Shown here: piece after piece, positions 32,373-42,941 of the stretch
Layout of the letters: each line of letters opens with the position of its first letter
Numbering within the stretch: the first letter of the stretch is position 1
Assembly (NCBI GenBank): GCA_003116975.1
Contig: BGKB01000081.1
Span: 214,600-278,599, forward strand
Reading direction: 5' to 3'
Source: Aurantiochytrium sp. KH105
Lineage: Eukaryota; Sar; Bigyra; Thraustochytrida; Thraustochytriidae
Length of the DNA stretch: 64,000 bases
Notes under the pieces: generated by a model
The model's database searches: none
The model's input: only the letters and a program-made list of their open reading frames with translations
Told to the model about the DNA's origin: nothing
Made by a program: the position numbers and the translations under genes

Positions 32373-35300
32373 ATGAAACATCCAGCCTCGGAGGTTCTCA
32401 AGAACCTCGGCGGTACGCATGTCGGCACGCAACTCGTCCAGCCAGTCGCAGGAAGAAAGCACCGTCTACGACGAAAAAGCACCGAAAGCGAGTTGACGGG
32501 ATCTTCTGATGTAGCTCTTGCTGTACAACTAAAAAGCCAGAAAAGGCGTCTTCAAAGGCAAGGACCGGCCACTAGGGCCGGTATGCTCACGTCAAGCGCT
32601 CTCCTGCAAATTCCTGGAGCAGTTGACCGCTATGAAAAACATCGGCAGCAGACAAGTGGGGCCAACCAGGCGTCCAGCAAGGACATCTCCGACGTGGTAC
32701 ATGTCATTCTTCGCTCAGACTTTGCTTCCCCAGCACCAAGGAGTAAAGCAGCTACACAGGGACGAGTGTCCTCACGTGACAAAAAAAACCAGCCCCATGG
32801 CCAACTTGGGCCAACCACGAAACCACAAAACCCCTTGCCGCAGCAACCGTCGCTGCCAGCCACTGCCGAAGCAATCGAAACCGAGGCACAATCGCCCACG
32901 GGCCCAGAGACCGAAAGTAGTAACACTACCATCTCAAAAGAGAAAAGTTGTCAGCAAAATCCCGCCGGGCAGGACGACGTCACCACAACGGCAAATCAAC
33001 AAGAACTTAGTCCACCGAAGAATCGTCGAGACGGCCGCGCTGACTCAGAGCAAACACTGGATTCCCTTCTTTCTGCGGACATGGAATGCGTCGACTGGAC
33101 GCATACCGAAGTTGTACGTCAGCAGCGTAAGACCGAACACATGCGCAAGTTCTCAATGTTACAATTGAGCGCAGGCAGCAGCAAGGATCTTGCCAGTACT
33201 TCATCCTCCAATGCGGTCGACAGCGGCGAAACCCTCAACACCAAAAAAAAACGTGCCCTACGTCTCTTGCGCGTCATGAATCGTATGTATGGGGACAATG
33301 ACACGCCTCCGCAAACTTTTCGATTCGATGATCGGAAACGATTTCCAGTCGTGGGCTATGCTGCACTCAGTGCATCAACGTCGACACTTTCCACTCTGAA
33401 AAAGGTCTTTTACAACCAAACGAAAAACAAACACGTTCTCGTCGGTGAAGATATTGTACTCGTCTGCTGCGACGTCGTTGGGCGCACAGAGTCCCAGGTC
33501 GTCACTACCACTTTTGTCAAGTATCTTCTCTCCAAATTTGTCAATGGTCGCCAGGCGCGGCTTCGTAAAACCCTGGAGAACATCCTCACTGACTTTGAAC
33601 TGGGCCTCTCAGGGGACAGAATTGAGACCGCAGAGTCCATCTATGCTCTCGTTGGTCTCTCTAAGATGGCGCAGTGCCAAGAAAACCAGCGCCATCTTGC
33701 CTGGGATCGACAGGTGAATGACGGAATTCTTAATGCAGTTCTCAATGTGTTGCAGCATCAAGAGCCAGATCTTGTCGTGCATCATCGCGAAAGTATCCAG
33801 TTCCACGCCTTAATCGCGCTGTGGTCGCTCGCGAGCTGCTCCTTCGTCCTCTGTTCGCGCTTCGGGACACTTCCCGTCGTTCCTGTGCTCACGCGCTACC
33901 TGAGCGTGCTTCACGTTTATAAAGAGGAGATTTCCTGCGTTAGCAAGCACGTGCGCTGTTGTCTCGGAGCGCTTGCAGCATTGTCGACGGACCAGAACAC
34001 CCAGGCAGAGTTGTGGCCCGTCGCTGCCGCCGAGCTCACTTGGGCCCTATCCACCTTCGGAACTGAACCGCAGACGTGTGCTCTCGTTTTCCAAATTGTT
34101 CGCAACGGGTCGGTGGAGCTCCGCAAGTACCTCGAGTCAAATTTCGTGGCACCTACACATGCCCAATATGACAGGCATTCAGAGAGTGGAGAAAATCAAG
34201 AGCCCGGCGAAGATGAGCCCGCCTTTCACCTCGTACTGGAAATGCTCGCGCAGAGCAGTGAGGTCCTCTCATCACAGAGTCGGTCCAAGCGTCGGATACT
34301 TGCGCACGCCGATGATATGCTCAGTGTCCTTGCCAATTGCTCTGCGATCATCCCAATGATACCTGCTACCTTTCTGGACTTCGTCTTTCAGTGCGCCGCA
34401 TTGAAGTTAAGCGCAAAATTAGTCGACGCTGCCACAGAAGGTCACTTTGTGAGGTGTCTCCTCGTTGTACTCACCACAATGGCAAACAAACGAACAGACG
34501 ACATCCGCGATAGGAGTTGTGCGGCTCTCGTTGATATGTATGCCAAACCTCGCTATGTTCACAACGCCACCACCATTCAAATTCTCTCCCTCGAATTGCT
34601 TATCGACACCTTTGCCGGCGTCGACGAGGTCTGTGTGTCCCCCGCTTTGGTCGAGTGCACCTCAACGCTAATGTTAAAGGGACTTTGTCCTGCGGCCAGT
34701 CCATCGCCGGACGCAAGCGAGATGCAAAGCGCCATTGCATTCAACCTCGCTCGCTTGCGTTTCCGGAAAAGCCAGCGGCGTCTTGGACGCGAACTTCTCG
34801 AAAACGAGGTCATTGAAGCACTACTTGATGCCTTTACAGAGTACAAGGTGTCACAGCCCAAGTTAGCACTTCAAATCACAGCAGCGCTGGTCACAATCAC
34901 AAGCTTTGCACGGCGCCTCGCAGACGATCGCAACCTTGGCAAGAATGTAAATGAATCCTTGGACAAGGTCACTGTGGTTCTAGACTGGTACGCGCGAGCG
35001 AATGAGGATGCGACTACGGCATCCGATTGGCTTCGGGACACCAATGTTATTTCCAACTGCGCTTCTCTCGTTTGGAACCTCCGTGGGTCGCGTCTCGCAA
35101 CACCAACGCATTTTCGTCGCCTCGAGGTCATGTCCACCGCTTACTTTGCCAAGGACAAACCCGTGTGGGCTCTAACCAATGGAGCCATGTGCGCTTCATT
35201 GATTGATGTGTCGCAACAAACCAAGCGCAAGACCTCAAGCGGTACGTCGGACATCGCTTCGTCTGGCGTGCCCGCAGAAGACGCCAATGATCGCGCCGCT

Positions 35301-38300
35301 GGGAACCCCGAATCGAAGTCCAGTGCCATTCCTTCGGGCGGTTCCGCTGTGAATGGCTCGAGTGCGAATAATAACAGTCAAGACGATGCTGCTGACCTCT
35401 TGGGCCCAGTGTCCTGTGCAAGCAAGTCAACTACGAGTTCCAGCAAAGAATTTGGTGGGAGCTCTGGACCGTTGCAAACGACTTCCGATGTTTCTCTATT
35501 TGAAGCGTTTGCACAGAACCTGAGTATCCAGCTAAAGCAATGTGCCACGCTCGCGCGGCACTTGCAGCAATACAAGCAGCAGCAACCCGAACGAGAGCAC
35601 AAACAGCTGCAAGCTGGGAGCACAGCTACGGCAGATTCTGCAACGCAAGCGGGTTATTCCTCAACATCGAGCTTTCCATCGTCCTCGAGACAGACCGGAG
35701 CCTCCAAAGCATCATCATCATCATCATCATCATCACTACCGCAGAAAAACGTAAACTCGTCCCAGGCCATGAGTCTCGAGCTTCCCGAAAGTGTGCCGCC
35801 CCTTCCGCATGGCGCGACGAGGATGCTCCAGACAACAGAAAAGCTCATACGCTCGTTTGGACTTGCTTTCCAAGACGATGAAGATGATAGTAGTCGTCGC
35901 TTACTCGAGACAATTCAAGAAAGACATCAAGAAGAATCGAAAGAGGAGCTGATGGCCCGACTCGCTGCAAATAAACGAAGAGCTGATGACAAGGAGATCC
36001 GCCAACACATTGCGCAAACTCGCCACGATGTCTCAAAGCCTTCAGAATTGACAATTATTCAAGAGCTCTATCTTGATCGCGTCACGGCCACACTCTCCAT
36101 CACAGAGACTCTGCTTGATGAGCTGCCCTCAGAGATCCTGGACGTTGTGATTCGTCTCATCCGAGCTGACGCTCTTCAGGCACTTTGCACGCTCAGCGCC
36201 AAAGACTGTAATTGTGCGGCAGACCACGTTCGGCTTGCGAGTGCAAAGATTCTGTGGCGTCTGGGCTCGCACTTTGTGCAGCAATCCGATTCGCGAAAAC
36301 TATGTTCAGACTGGCAAGCACTTGCCCCACGTATGATCGAGCTGACTGGCGCGTGCCTTCGCAATGCGGCGGCCGTGATAACGTCACGCGTTGAGGTATC
36401 CGCAGTGACACCCTCAGACTTTGTTGCGCAGGTGACGTCCATGGCGCTGAGCGTCCTCACAGCAATTCGGGCGGACCTGGCGCCCAAAGTGGATACCTCG
36501 AGAGAAGGAAACGAGCACACGGGAATTCTGCGAGCCATTGTCGACGCAAAAGTACACAACGCCGTACTCGATATGTTCATATGTCTTTGCAGCGACGAAT
36601 CTGTCGGTTCGTCTCTTACTGATCATGGCATCGATCGCGATCGCGACCACGGGGCAGAGCAGACGATCCCCGAAGATGCAGAAAGGGCCCGACTCTTGGG
36701 CTGCCTCCTCATCCTCTCCGAGAACCCGAGCCTTCAGTTGCGGCTCGCCCGGCGGGAGCGAGCAATCGAGCTGCTTTATCGCATCGCGAAAGACCGCCCC
36801 GCCAGCTTTCCTCCAAATGACATACCTTCGTGCAGAGAAACGTGCGCAGAGCTTGCAGGTAACACGCTTCTCAATCTCAAGGCTAATCAGGGCAATCTCA
36901 CTGCATTCTACATGGTCGAACTTTCCAACCCAGCTCTTCGGAGCAAGCTCAAGGTCTGGTCTGACGAGCGACATGCACACAAATCTCGCAAAGGGATGCC
37001 AATGCAAGCACCTTTGGACCCGAGTTGCGCCAGCGACATCACGCTTGGCGCGAGAGTACCGCGACGACTCGATTCTTCTGACCAGGTTCACGCAGAGCCT
37101 CTCGCGCGTCGAAGCGCAACGCAGTGGTTCGTGCGGGTCCACGAAGAAGCAGGGCCACTCGGCGTTGCACATCTCTTCGCGGGGCGAAAGACAAACATGT
37201 CCGACGAAGATCTTCTTCCTGCACCCAAGGCAAATACCGCAACAGAACGCCTCAGCGCCAAGGCCGTCTTGCTACGTGGCATGACGCGACAGCCGACGCC
37301 ACCGCCGATCGCAAACTTTTACCCCGAACACAAGCTCAATCCCCACGCCTTTTTGTGCCCCACAACGGGTCTCGTTCTGGAGATTCCGCTGGAACTCGTC
37401 TTCACACGCGAGTCCAAATCGGGGTATAATGCTCCCCTTCCATCATTGCGGACGTCTCAAAGCAACATGACTTCCATCGCTCGTTTCCTGCAGGCATCAA
37501 GTATGAGCATTACCCTCGAAGACGACGACGAATGGGATCTGGAAGACTCGGTCTTTGGTCCGCGAGCAGACGCAAAGCTGGACGCTGGACGTTTTTGGAA
37601 TACCGAGGAGGTCCTGCAGGCTGCCATAAATTGGGACTTGACCATGTGCATGCGCAAACCTAGCTTTGTTCGGGCCATTAGCTCACAATATTCCAAGGCA
37701 GACCTCGTCACCGCGGTCAGCTATGTAGAGAACAACTACACCTTTATCGGCATGGCTTTCCTGTACTATACAAGCACAGAGCGTGTGGAGGTTCGTTCGC
37801 TCGTGGACGCCACCTACAACATTTTTTGCCTCTCGCGAAACCAGTACTGGCAGTTTCTGGAGGACAACAGTCTGCTCGAAGTAGGCTCGCATCTGACAAT
37901 CTCGGACTTTGACGACATTTTCGCCCGCGTCACAAGCGAGTTTGGAGCAGTTTCACGCCAAGAACTCCGCGTTTCCCAGCAGTCGGCCGTCTTCCTACAC
38001 GGCAAACGAGGCGCGCCAATATGCCGCTATCAGTTTGTGGAGCTGATATTCCTTCTTGCTGATGCGATCTTTGTTCGCGCGCCCCCGAGTCACCCCCAGC
38101 GCGTGAAGATGCTCTGCCGCGCAGTTCTCATTCTTGTCGATTGCTGCTTCAAGCAGGTCGCCGAGATTGACTCCCTTAACTCCGATCTCTTCCGTCATAA
38201 CAGCCTCTACCGGGTCAGCATCCATAACGTGTTCCAGCGTAGCGCGCGCGCCTTGCGCGAGCACGTCTTTAATCGCTTTGCAGGAACCGCATCTGGGTCG

Positions 38301-39752
38301 GCAATGTGGGGAGGCGCGCGAGGAGTACGCATGAGTCTCGTTGATTGGAACGATCTCATTGACCAGCTCGGTTTGCTACAGTTTGATGGGCTCTCCAACG
38401 CGGACTGCAACATTGTCTTTCAGTTGTCTATTCTCACAGTGGTCGATCTCGTTCAGAGCTGGGAAAAGGCATGCTCCCTTACCTTTGTGTCCTTTCTCGA
38501 GGCCCTTGCCCGTCTCGCGCTCTACCTTCCTCTCCCAACGCGGGCTGAACTCGCGGCGCACGGTGTGACATCCATTGCTGCGTATTATGACCTGTACCAC
38601 GCTGCAGATCTGTGGACGCTTCTGGAAGAGAATCTCAATTCACGTCATCACGCTTTCCACAACTGGCTCGTTGACCATGGTGGGCAGTATGCGCTGCGGC
38701 ATCGCCGCCGGAGTTCGTGCGCCCGTGATGACGACGCGCCTCGGATTACGGATCTCGCGCAACGCCTGCAAGGGGCAACGAAGATGGCCGCAGAAGCCGA
38801 CGTGCAGCATACAGTATCGTCTGAAAGCAACGATAGCGCCGGCAAGGGGGCATTCAACGGGTTGTCGACGCTTTACCAAGAGGGGACGCTCTCGTCAATG
38901 ATTGAGCCCGAACAAGCTCAGGCGATCGTGGACCTTTTCCTCGCTGTGGACTTTTTAAAGTCCAAGCGTGAGCTGCGCAGCATGTGTTGGGCTCAGCGCC
39001 TAACGCCTCTCCACGAGTCGCAGACAAGCTTTGACGTCCTCGTTGCTCTTTCGTTACACCTTGAGGATATTCAGAGTCAGCGCAAGATCCGAGTGGTTGA
39101 CGGACTTCGAGCCCAGGGGCGTGAAATGCGCGAACCCTTGATTCGTATTGTGGAAGGCGTCGAGTGCGATATAGCAAATACCCCCTTCCCGAAACTGCAC
39201 GCGAACTTGCGCCGAGACTATCTCGTCACCGCGCACACCGCTTGCGATGCAATTCGCAAGGACCTCGAAGACTCGAAGTGGGCCGAACACCTCGAGACGG
39301 TCAATATGATGCCGATGCCGCCAGTCAGACTTTGTGGACATCAGCTTGAGGGTGAACAAATCAAAATCAATATAGGACTGCCGCGATCCAGCGAGCAGGT
39401 ACGAATGATGATCAACGAAGCGGACGCGATCACGCTGAAGAGGCTCTGCTCTCGTCGTTTCGAAGAGCAAGCTTGTCGAATGCTCTATCGTGCCTGGAAG
39501 CTCCGCAATCCGCTCGAAGAGAGTGCTCAGATAGGGGTTCAATTTGAAGACCTCTCTCTCGACGAACGGCGCTCTCACGTTCGCACAGTGCACATTGCAG
39601 TTCTTGTCTACGCTGATCACCTCCAGAGGTACTGGCAATACCGCTCGCAAGATGGCGGGGCCTCGGGCTCAAGCTCCCCTGCCCCTCGCAAATCGAGCTT
39701 GAAGAGCATGTTGCGTCCATCGCGCGGGGTGTCTGTTAGTTTTGCAAAGTGA
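32373..39752 (+). CDS. 2,459-residue armadillo-like helical-repeat protein
   Basis: This is a single uninterrupted frame starting at ATG (MKHPASEVLKN). Residues 1 to about 320 are basic and low complexity. From about 330 to 950 and again from about 1230 to 1640 the sequence is a run of amphipathic helices with Leu/Ala spacing typical of ARM/HEAT solenoids (for example LIALWSLASCSF and LGALAALSTDQN). A Ser/Gln-rich linker with a poly-Ser run lies near 1115. The C-terminal third (about 1750-2210) has two similar helical modules ending in F-x-E-L/A-hydrophobic motifs (YQFVELIFLLADAIF; FVSFLEALARLALYL). This recalls EF-hand-like modules of large protist proteins, but no calcium loop is convincing. 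The tail is basic and Ser-rich (KSSLKSMLRPSRG). A scaffold role, perhaps cytoskeletal or ciliary, is inference; no named ortholog is recognised. Confidence 0.85.
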   Translation: MKHPASEVLKNLGGTHVGTQLVQPVAGRKHRLRRKSTESELTGSSDVALAVQLKSQKRRLQRQGPATRAGMLTSSALLQIPGAVDRYEKHRQQTSGANQASSKDISDVVHVILRSDFASPAPRSKAATQGRVSSRDKKNQPHGQLGPTTKPQNPLPQQPSLPATAEAIETEAQSPTGPETESSNTTISKEKSCQQNPAGQDDVTTTANQQELSPPKNRRDGRADSEQTLDSLLSADMECVDWTHTEVVRQQRKTEHMRKFSMLQLSAGSSKDLASTSSSNAVDSGETLNTKKKRALRLLRVMNRMYGDNDTPPQTFRFDDRKRFPVVGYAALSASTSTLSTLKKVFYNQTKNKHVLVGEDIVLVCCDVVGRTESQVVTTTFVKYLLSKFVNGRQARLRKTLENILTDFELGLSGDRIETAESIYALVGLSKMAQCQENQRHLAWDRQVNDGILNAVLNVLQHQEPDLVVHHRESIQFHALIALWSLASCSFVLCSRFGTLPVVPVLTRYLSVLHVYKEEISCVSKHVRCCLGALAALSTDQNTQAELWPVAAAELTWALSTFGTEPQTCALVFQIVRNGSVELRKYLESNFVAPTHAQYDRHSESGENQEPGEDEPAFHLVLEMLAQSSEVLSSQSRSKRRILAHADDMLSVLANCSAIIPMIPATFLDFVFQCAALKLSAKLVDAATEGHFVRCLLVVLTTMANKRTDDIRDRSCAALVDMYAKPRYVHNATTIQILSLELLIDTFAGVDEVCVSPALVECTSTLMLKGLCPAASPSPDASEMQSAIAFNLARLRFRKSQRRLGRELLENEVIEALLDAFTEYKVSQPKLALQITAALVTITSFARRLADDRNLGKNVNESLDKVTVVLDWYARANEDATTASDWLRDTNVISNCASLVWNLRGSRLATPTHFRRLEVMSTAYFAKDKPVWALTNGAMCASLIDVSQQTKRKTSSGTSDIASSGVPAEDANDRAAGNPESKSSAIPSGGSAVNGSSANNNSQDDAADLLGPVSCASKSTTSSSKEFGGSSGPLQTTSDVSLFEAFAQNLSIQLKQCATLARHLQQYKQQQPEREHKQLQAGSTATADSATQAGYSSTSSFPSSSRQTGASKASSSSSSSSLPQKNVNSSQAMSLELPESVPPLPHGATRMLQTTEKLIRSFGLAFQDDEDDSSRRLLETIQERHQEESKEELMARLAANKRRADDKEIRQHIAQTRHDVSKPSELTIIQELYLDRVTATLSITETLLDELPSEILDVVIRLIRADALQALCTLSAKDCNCAADHVRLASAKILWRLGSHFVQQSDSRKLCSDWQALAPRMIELTGACLRNAAAVITSRVEVSAVTPSDFVAQVTSMALSVLTAIRADLAPKVDTSREGNEHTGILRAIVDAKVHNAVLDMFICLCSDESVGSSLTDHGIDRDRDHGAEQTIPEDAERARLLGCLLILSENPSLQLRLARRERAIELLYRIAKDRPASFPPNDIPSCRETCAELAGNTLLNLKANQGNLTAFYMVELSNPALRSKLKVWSDERHAHKSRKGMPMQAPLDPSCASDITLGARVPRRLDSSDQVHAEPLARRSATQWFVRVHEEAGPLGVAHLFAGRKTNMSDEDLLPAPKANTATERLSAKAVLLRGMTRQPTPPPIANFYPEHKLNPHAFLCPTTGLVLEIPLELVFTRESKSGYNAPLPSLRTSQSNMTSIARFLQASSMSITLEDDDEWDLEDSVFGPRADAKLDAGRFWNTEEVLQAAINWDLTMCMRKPSFVRAISSQYSKADLVTAVSYVENNYTFIGMAFLYYTSTERVEVRSLVDATYNIFCLSRNQYWQFLEDNSLLEVGSHLTISDFDDIFARVTSEFGAVSRQELRVSQQSAVFLHGKRGAPICRYQFVELIFLLADAIFVRAPPSHPQRVKMLCRAVLILVDCCFKQVAEIDSLNSDLFRHNSLYRVSIHNVFQRSARALREHVFNRFAGTASGSAMWGGARGVRMSLVDWNDLIDQLGLLQFDGLSNADCNIVFQLSILTVVDLVQSWEKACSLTFVSFLEALARLALYLPLPTRAELAAHGVTSIAAYYDLYHAADLWTLLEENLNSRHHAFHNWLVDHGGQYALRHRRRSSCARDDDAPRITDLAQRLQGATKMAAEADVQHTVSSESNDSAGKGAFNGLSTLYQEGTLSSMIEPEQAQAIVDLFLAVDFLKSKRELRSMCWAQRLTPLHESQTSFDVLVALSLHLEDIQSQRKIRVVDGLRAQGREMREPLIRIVEGVECDIANTPFPKLHANLRRDYLVTAHTACDAIRKDLEDSKWAEHLETVNMMPMPPVRLCGHQLEGEQIKINIGLPRSSEQVRMMINEADAITLKRLCSRRFEEQACRMLYRAWKLRNPLEESAQIGVQFEDLSLDERRSHVRTVHIAVLVYADHLQRYWQYRSQDGGASGSSSPAPRKSSLKSMLRPSRGVSVSFAK

Positions 39753-39924
39753 AAGATCGAGTCACCATGCGCATGCCACGAGACCAAGCGCAAAGACGCC
39801 CATATCGCTTTGCTGGAAAATGTCTGTTCTGATGACCAACCAAGTAGAAACCTGAAACTTTATACAGCCCAAATCCATGAGAGACAGGACTCAATATCAT
39901 TACTTGTTGAAACATCACTTTCAG

Positions 39925-42783
39925 TCATGGCCAAGGAGTCTTGGCATTGAGACTGATTTCCGCCAGCTGAGCGCGCGGTACGCGAACAGGGAGACCTCCG
40001 TGTTTGGCGCCCTGTCGCTTCAAAAAAGCCTTGAGATTCGCATGCTCTGCACGAAGATTTTCCAGATCGCGCATTGTAGAGTGTGTCTCACGGACCTCGG
40101 CTCGCGCCTGCGCGAGCGATTTCCGGAGAAAGCGTACATCGCGCTCCAGAGATCCAATGTACTCTTCATCAAGCTTTTCCACCCGACGACTCGATGCTGG
40201 TGGCGAGGCAAGCGATGACAAAGACGAGGAACCATCCGCCTTTTTCGAGGTGACTGGGCTCTGCCCGTTTACAGCTTTGTCAGTAGCCTCTCGCGGTTTG
40301 TCAGCCTTCGCTCGCAGAGATGCGAGTCTACCCAAAAGTCCCTTGGCGACTTGGCGAGCTTCTTCGGAATGAAGTTCATCTGGATCTGGCGTGGCCACTG
40401 CCAGCCATCGAGTAACGGTCTCCGGATCAACTCGAGGTGGAGGAGGAGCCATGGCTGCGGCGGCCAACTTCGCACGAAGTTCTTCAACTTGACATCGCAG
40501 AGCGTTCAGCGCCTGATCTTTCTCGGACAAATGCGTTCGTGCAGCAGCCTCGCGCGCATTCGCCTCTTCATGGACCAGACGATGGTCTGCTCTGCTTTTG
40601 GCGAGTTGGGCTTCGAGATTCGCCATTGCGGCGCGTAAATGCTCCAACTCTTCGACCGAAACAAAGCCTGGGCTTCTAGCCCTATTGGGGTCCGTAGGTG
40701 TCTCACTCAAGAGCTGAGCGTTTTCGTCTTCGAGCTCGCGAATACGCAAGAGATGTTTCTCTCTCTCCGATCGAAGAGCTCCGAGCTGACGACGAGCGTG
40801 CTGGAGGTCCTCCATCTTCCGAGAGAAGATAATCTCGTCGCGCTCGAGGTCTGCGCGCGCTTCGCCAAGCTCGCTTCGAAGGTCGTCGATGCGAGCGTTG
40901 CATTCTGCATGGTTTGGATGCACGGGTTTCGCCAATGCCCGTTCCATGGACGCGACCTGTTCGAGAAGTGAAAGACGTTCCTGTTCCCATTCTCTCTCGC
41001 GGGACTCGAGCGCTTGCAGGCGTGAGGCAATGATGGCCGCTGAGCGCTCACCGGCCCGTTGCCGCGCAGCGTCATTGGGCCAATCCTTTGCTTCGCGTTC
41101 TGACGCAAATGCCTTCCCAGCTCCTTGGAAACCGCCATCATACATCGCGTTACGCAGGTCTTTTTGGTGTCCAGACGTCGTCTCTGGAACTCCTTCTCTT
41201 TCGTCTGAATCGATGTGGTCGTCAGCGCCGTCTTCGTCATCGGGATCACCTCTAACATCGTCATCATCGTCATCATCCGACGACGAGACAATATCGTTGA
41301 GAATTGGGAGATTTTTGATATTGCGAGCTCGATTGGCGTATTTCAGAGTATTGAGCGTCTCGGCAAGGTTCTCGTCAGCAGGGCTGATGCAAGCAATAAA
41401 GAGAGTGCGCGAGTTTCCGCCGAGACAGTCGCGGAGAAGACGGGTAAGCTTTGATTGCCGGTAGGGTACGTGAACGCGTGATTGACGTGTCTCACTACCA
41501 AGCGTGCTAATGACGTTACCCAGAGCCAGAAGTCCCTGGTTGATTTGGATTGACTCCTGGAAGCGCTCGCCCACCGCCCCAGTACGCTTGTTGCGCTCGC
41601 TGCCGGCGAGATCAACGAGGTGAATCTTTGCCGTGCGACGACGTTGCGTGCGTACGTCTCGCTGTTCAATAAGCATCGTAAATATTGCGTGCGACCGCGA
41701 TGAAGTCGCATTCATCTGGGTGGACCCAGTGGTGCGACGCTGGGCTCCAAGGCGCAGCTGGCGAAGCACATCGTCCACATTACTCACGGTGACCTCGGTT
41801 GCGCCTTGGACAATCACATTTCCGTCGCCGCCGTCGCGAATGTTTAAATCTCGCTTCCCTCGGCCTTGGGGAACGTGAGTTGCCAAAAGGTCACAAACAC
41901 TTTCGTTGTAGACCTCGAGGTAGCTTACGCGAATTGCGACCTCGATATAGTCCGCCATGTCGAGAACTCGGTCAAAAACGGAGACACAGATGCGAGGCAC
42001 TACACCAAGCGAAGAGAGATTGCCTTGGCCATCAATCTTGCCTCCGTCTTCCGAAGAAGGGCTTGGACGTCCTGCTCCAAGCAAGTCCGCTGCGAGAATG
42101 TCCTCTTCGGACCCCATCCCCATTGTGTAGGTCTTGCCAGAGCCTGTCTGGCCGTATGCGAGAACTGAAGCATTGTAGCCCAGAAAGCAGCCGTCGATGA
42201 GTTCCTGCACGCAATCTTTGTATATGTTCTCTTGCGTTGCCTTGGGCCCAAAGGCCATGTCAAAGGTGAAGGCGCGGTCCTTTCCCAACAGGACCTGCTG
42301 CCCCCCGAGCACCCGAGCACATTTGACACAGCCGCGAGCACGTTCTGCCCGAGCGATTGGGCGAAGTCGTACAGCAACCCGCACAGCTTGCATGACGCTA
42401 GCGGGCTCGCTTACTGCCGGCAGGTCTTTGTTACTAATCTTGTTGTGTGAAGGTGGGCTTGCACGCTTCTCGCGTTTTCTACCGGATGTGCTGCTGGTGC
42501 TGCTGGTGCTGCTGGTGCTGCTGGTGCTGCTTCGAGTTGTTCGTGTCCCATCGTGGGACCCGGTCGCGCTTGACGAGCTCCCTCGCCTTCCTCGCGGTCT
42601 CTGCCGGCGGCGACGGACTTCCTTTGCGTCGTCGCCCATGTCGTCGTCCGTTCGAGTCCAGGCCCGCGCCCGTTGAGATGCCGCCTCGGCGCCGCCAACC
42701 CGGCTTCGAGGCGACGGAGTCCTCGGCACGAGGCCTCGCTCCTCGCGGCGCGCGCGCAGCGTCTGCTCGCCGAGGCGCGGCAT
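39925..42783 (-). CDS. Kinesin-4-like motor protein with N-terminal motor
   Basis: The protein has 952 residues from the first ATG; Met49 (MGDDAKEV) is an alternative start. A basic, Ser/Thr-rich N-terminal extension (about 1-130) precedes a complete kinesin motor (about 132-497). P-loop GQTGSGKT is at 211-218, switch I NATSSRSH at 358-365 and switch II DLAGSE at 391-396. The YRQSKLTRLL helix and the neck-proximal ANRARNIKN are also present. The FTFDMAFGP and GYNASVLAYGQTGSGKTYTMG segments, with RARNIKN, are most like kinesin-4 (KIF4/KIF21/chromokinesin) motors. An acidic insert (about 500-545) and a coiled coil (about 600-800, 890-935) follow. The protein is shorter than animal KIF4 or KIF21 and has no Cys-rich chromokinesin tail or WD40 domain. 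The likely role is microtubule-plus-end transport or length control in the spindle or flagellum. Family assignment within kinesin-4 is by motif only. Confidence 0.93.
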   Translation of the reverse strand: MPRLGEQTLRARREERGLVPRTPSPRSRVGGAEAASQRARAWTRTDDDMGDDAKEVRRRRQRPRGRRGSSSSATGSHDGTRTTRSSTSSTSSTSSTSSTSGRKREKRASPPSHNKISNKDLPAVSEPASVMQAVRVAVRLRPIARAERARGCVKCARVLGGQQVLLGKDRAFTFDMAFGPKATQENIYKDCVQELIDGCFLGYNASVLAYGQTGSGKTYTMGMGSEEDILAADLLGAGRPSPSSEDGGKIDGQGNLSSLGVVPRICVSVFDRVLDMADYIEVAIRVSYLEVYNESVCDLLATHVPQGRGKRDLNIRDGGDGNVIVQGATEVTVSNVDDVLRQLRLGAQRRTTGSTQMNATSSRSHAIFTMLIEQRDVRTQRRRTAKIHLVDLAGSERNKRTGAVGERFQESIQINQGLLALGNVISTLGSETRQSRVHVPYRQSKLTRLLRDCLGGNSRTLFIACISPADENLAETLNTLKYANRARNIKNLPILNDIVSSSDDDDDDDVRGDPDDEDGADDHIDSDEREGVPETTSGHQKDLRNAMYDGGFQGAGKAFASEREAKDWPNDAARQRAGERSAAIIASRLQALESREREWEQERLSLLEQVASMERALAKPVHPNHAECNARIDDLRSELGEARADLERDEIIFSRKMEDLQHARRQLGALRSEREKHLLRIRELEDENAQLLSETPTDPNRARSPGFVSVEELEHLRAAMANLEAQLAKSRADHRLVHEEANAREAAARTHLSEKDQALNALRCQVEELRAKLAAAAMAPPPPRVDPETVTRWLAVATPDPDELHSEEARQVAKGLLGRLASLRAKADKPREATDKAVNGQSPVTSKKADGSSSLSSLASPPASSRRVEKLDEEYIGSLERDVRFLRKSLAQARAEVRETHSTMRDLENLRAEHANLKAFLKRQGAKHGGLPVRVPRAQLAEISLNAKTPWP

Positions 42784-42887
42784 CGCGGGCCGGGCCCCAG
42801 TCGCTCGTTTTGCTAGCTTGCTAGATTGCTAGCGTGCCGGCTTGGCTGCTGGGGCGCGCGGGGCGGTTCTGCTCCAACTGGCTAGGA

Positions 42888-42941
<54 letters not shown>

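Noticed and set aside
42651-42660. GTTCGAGTCC as a tRNA B box
   Set aside because: It lies inside the kinesin coding region and neither T-stem nor acceptor can pair.
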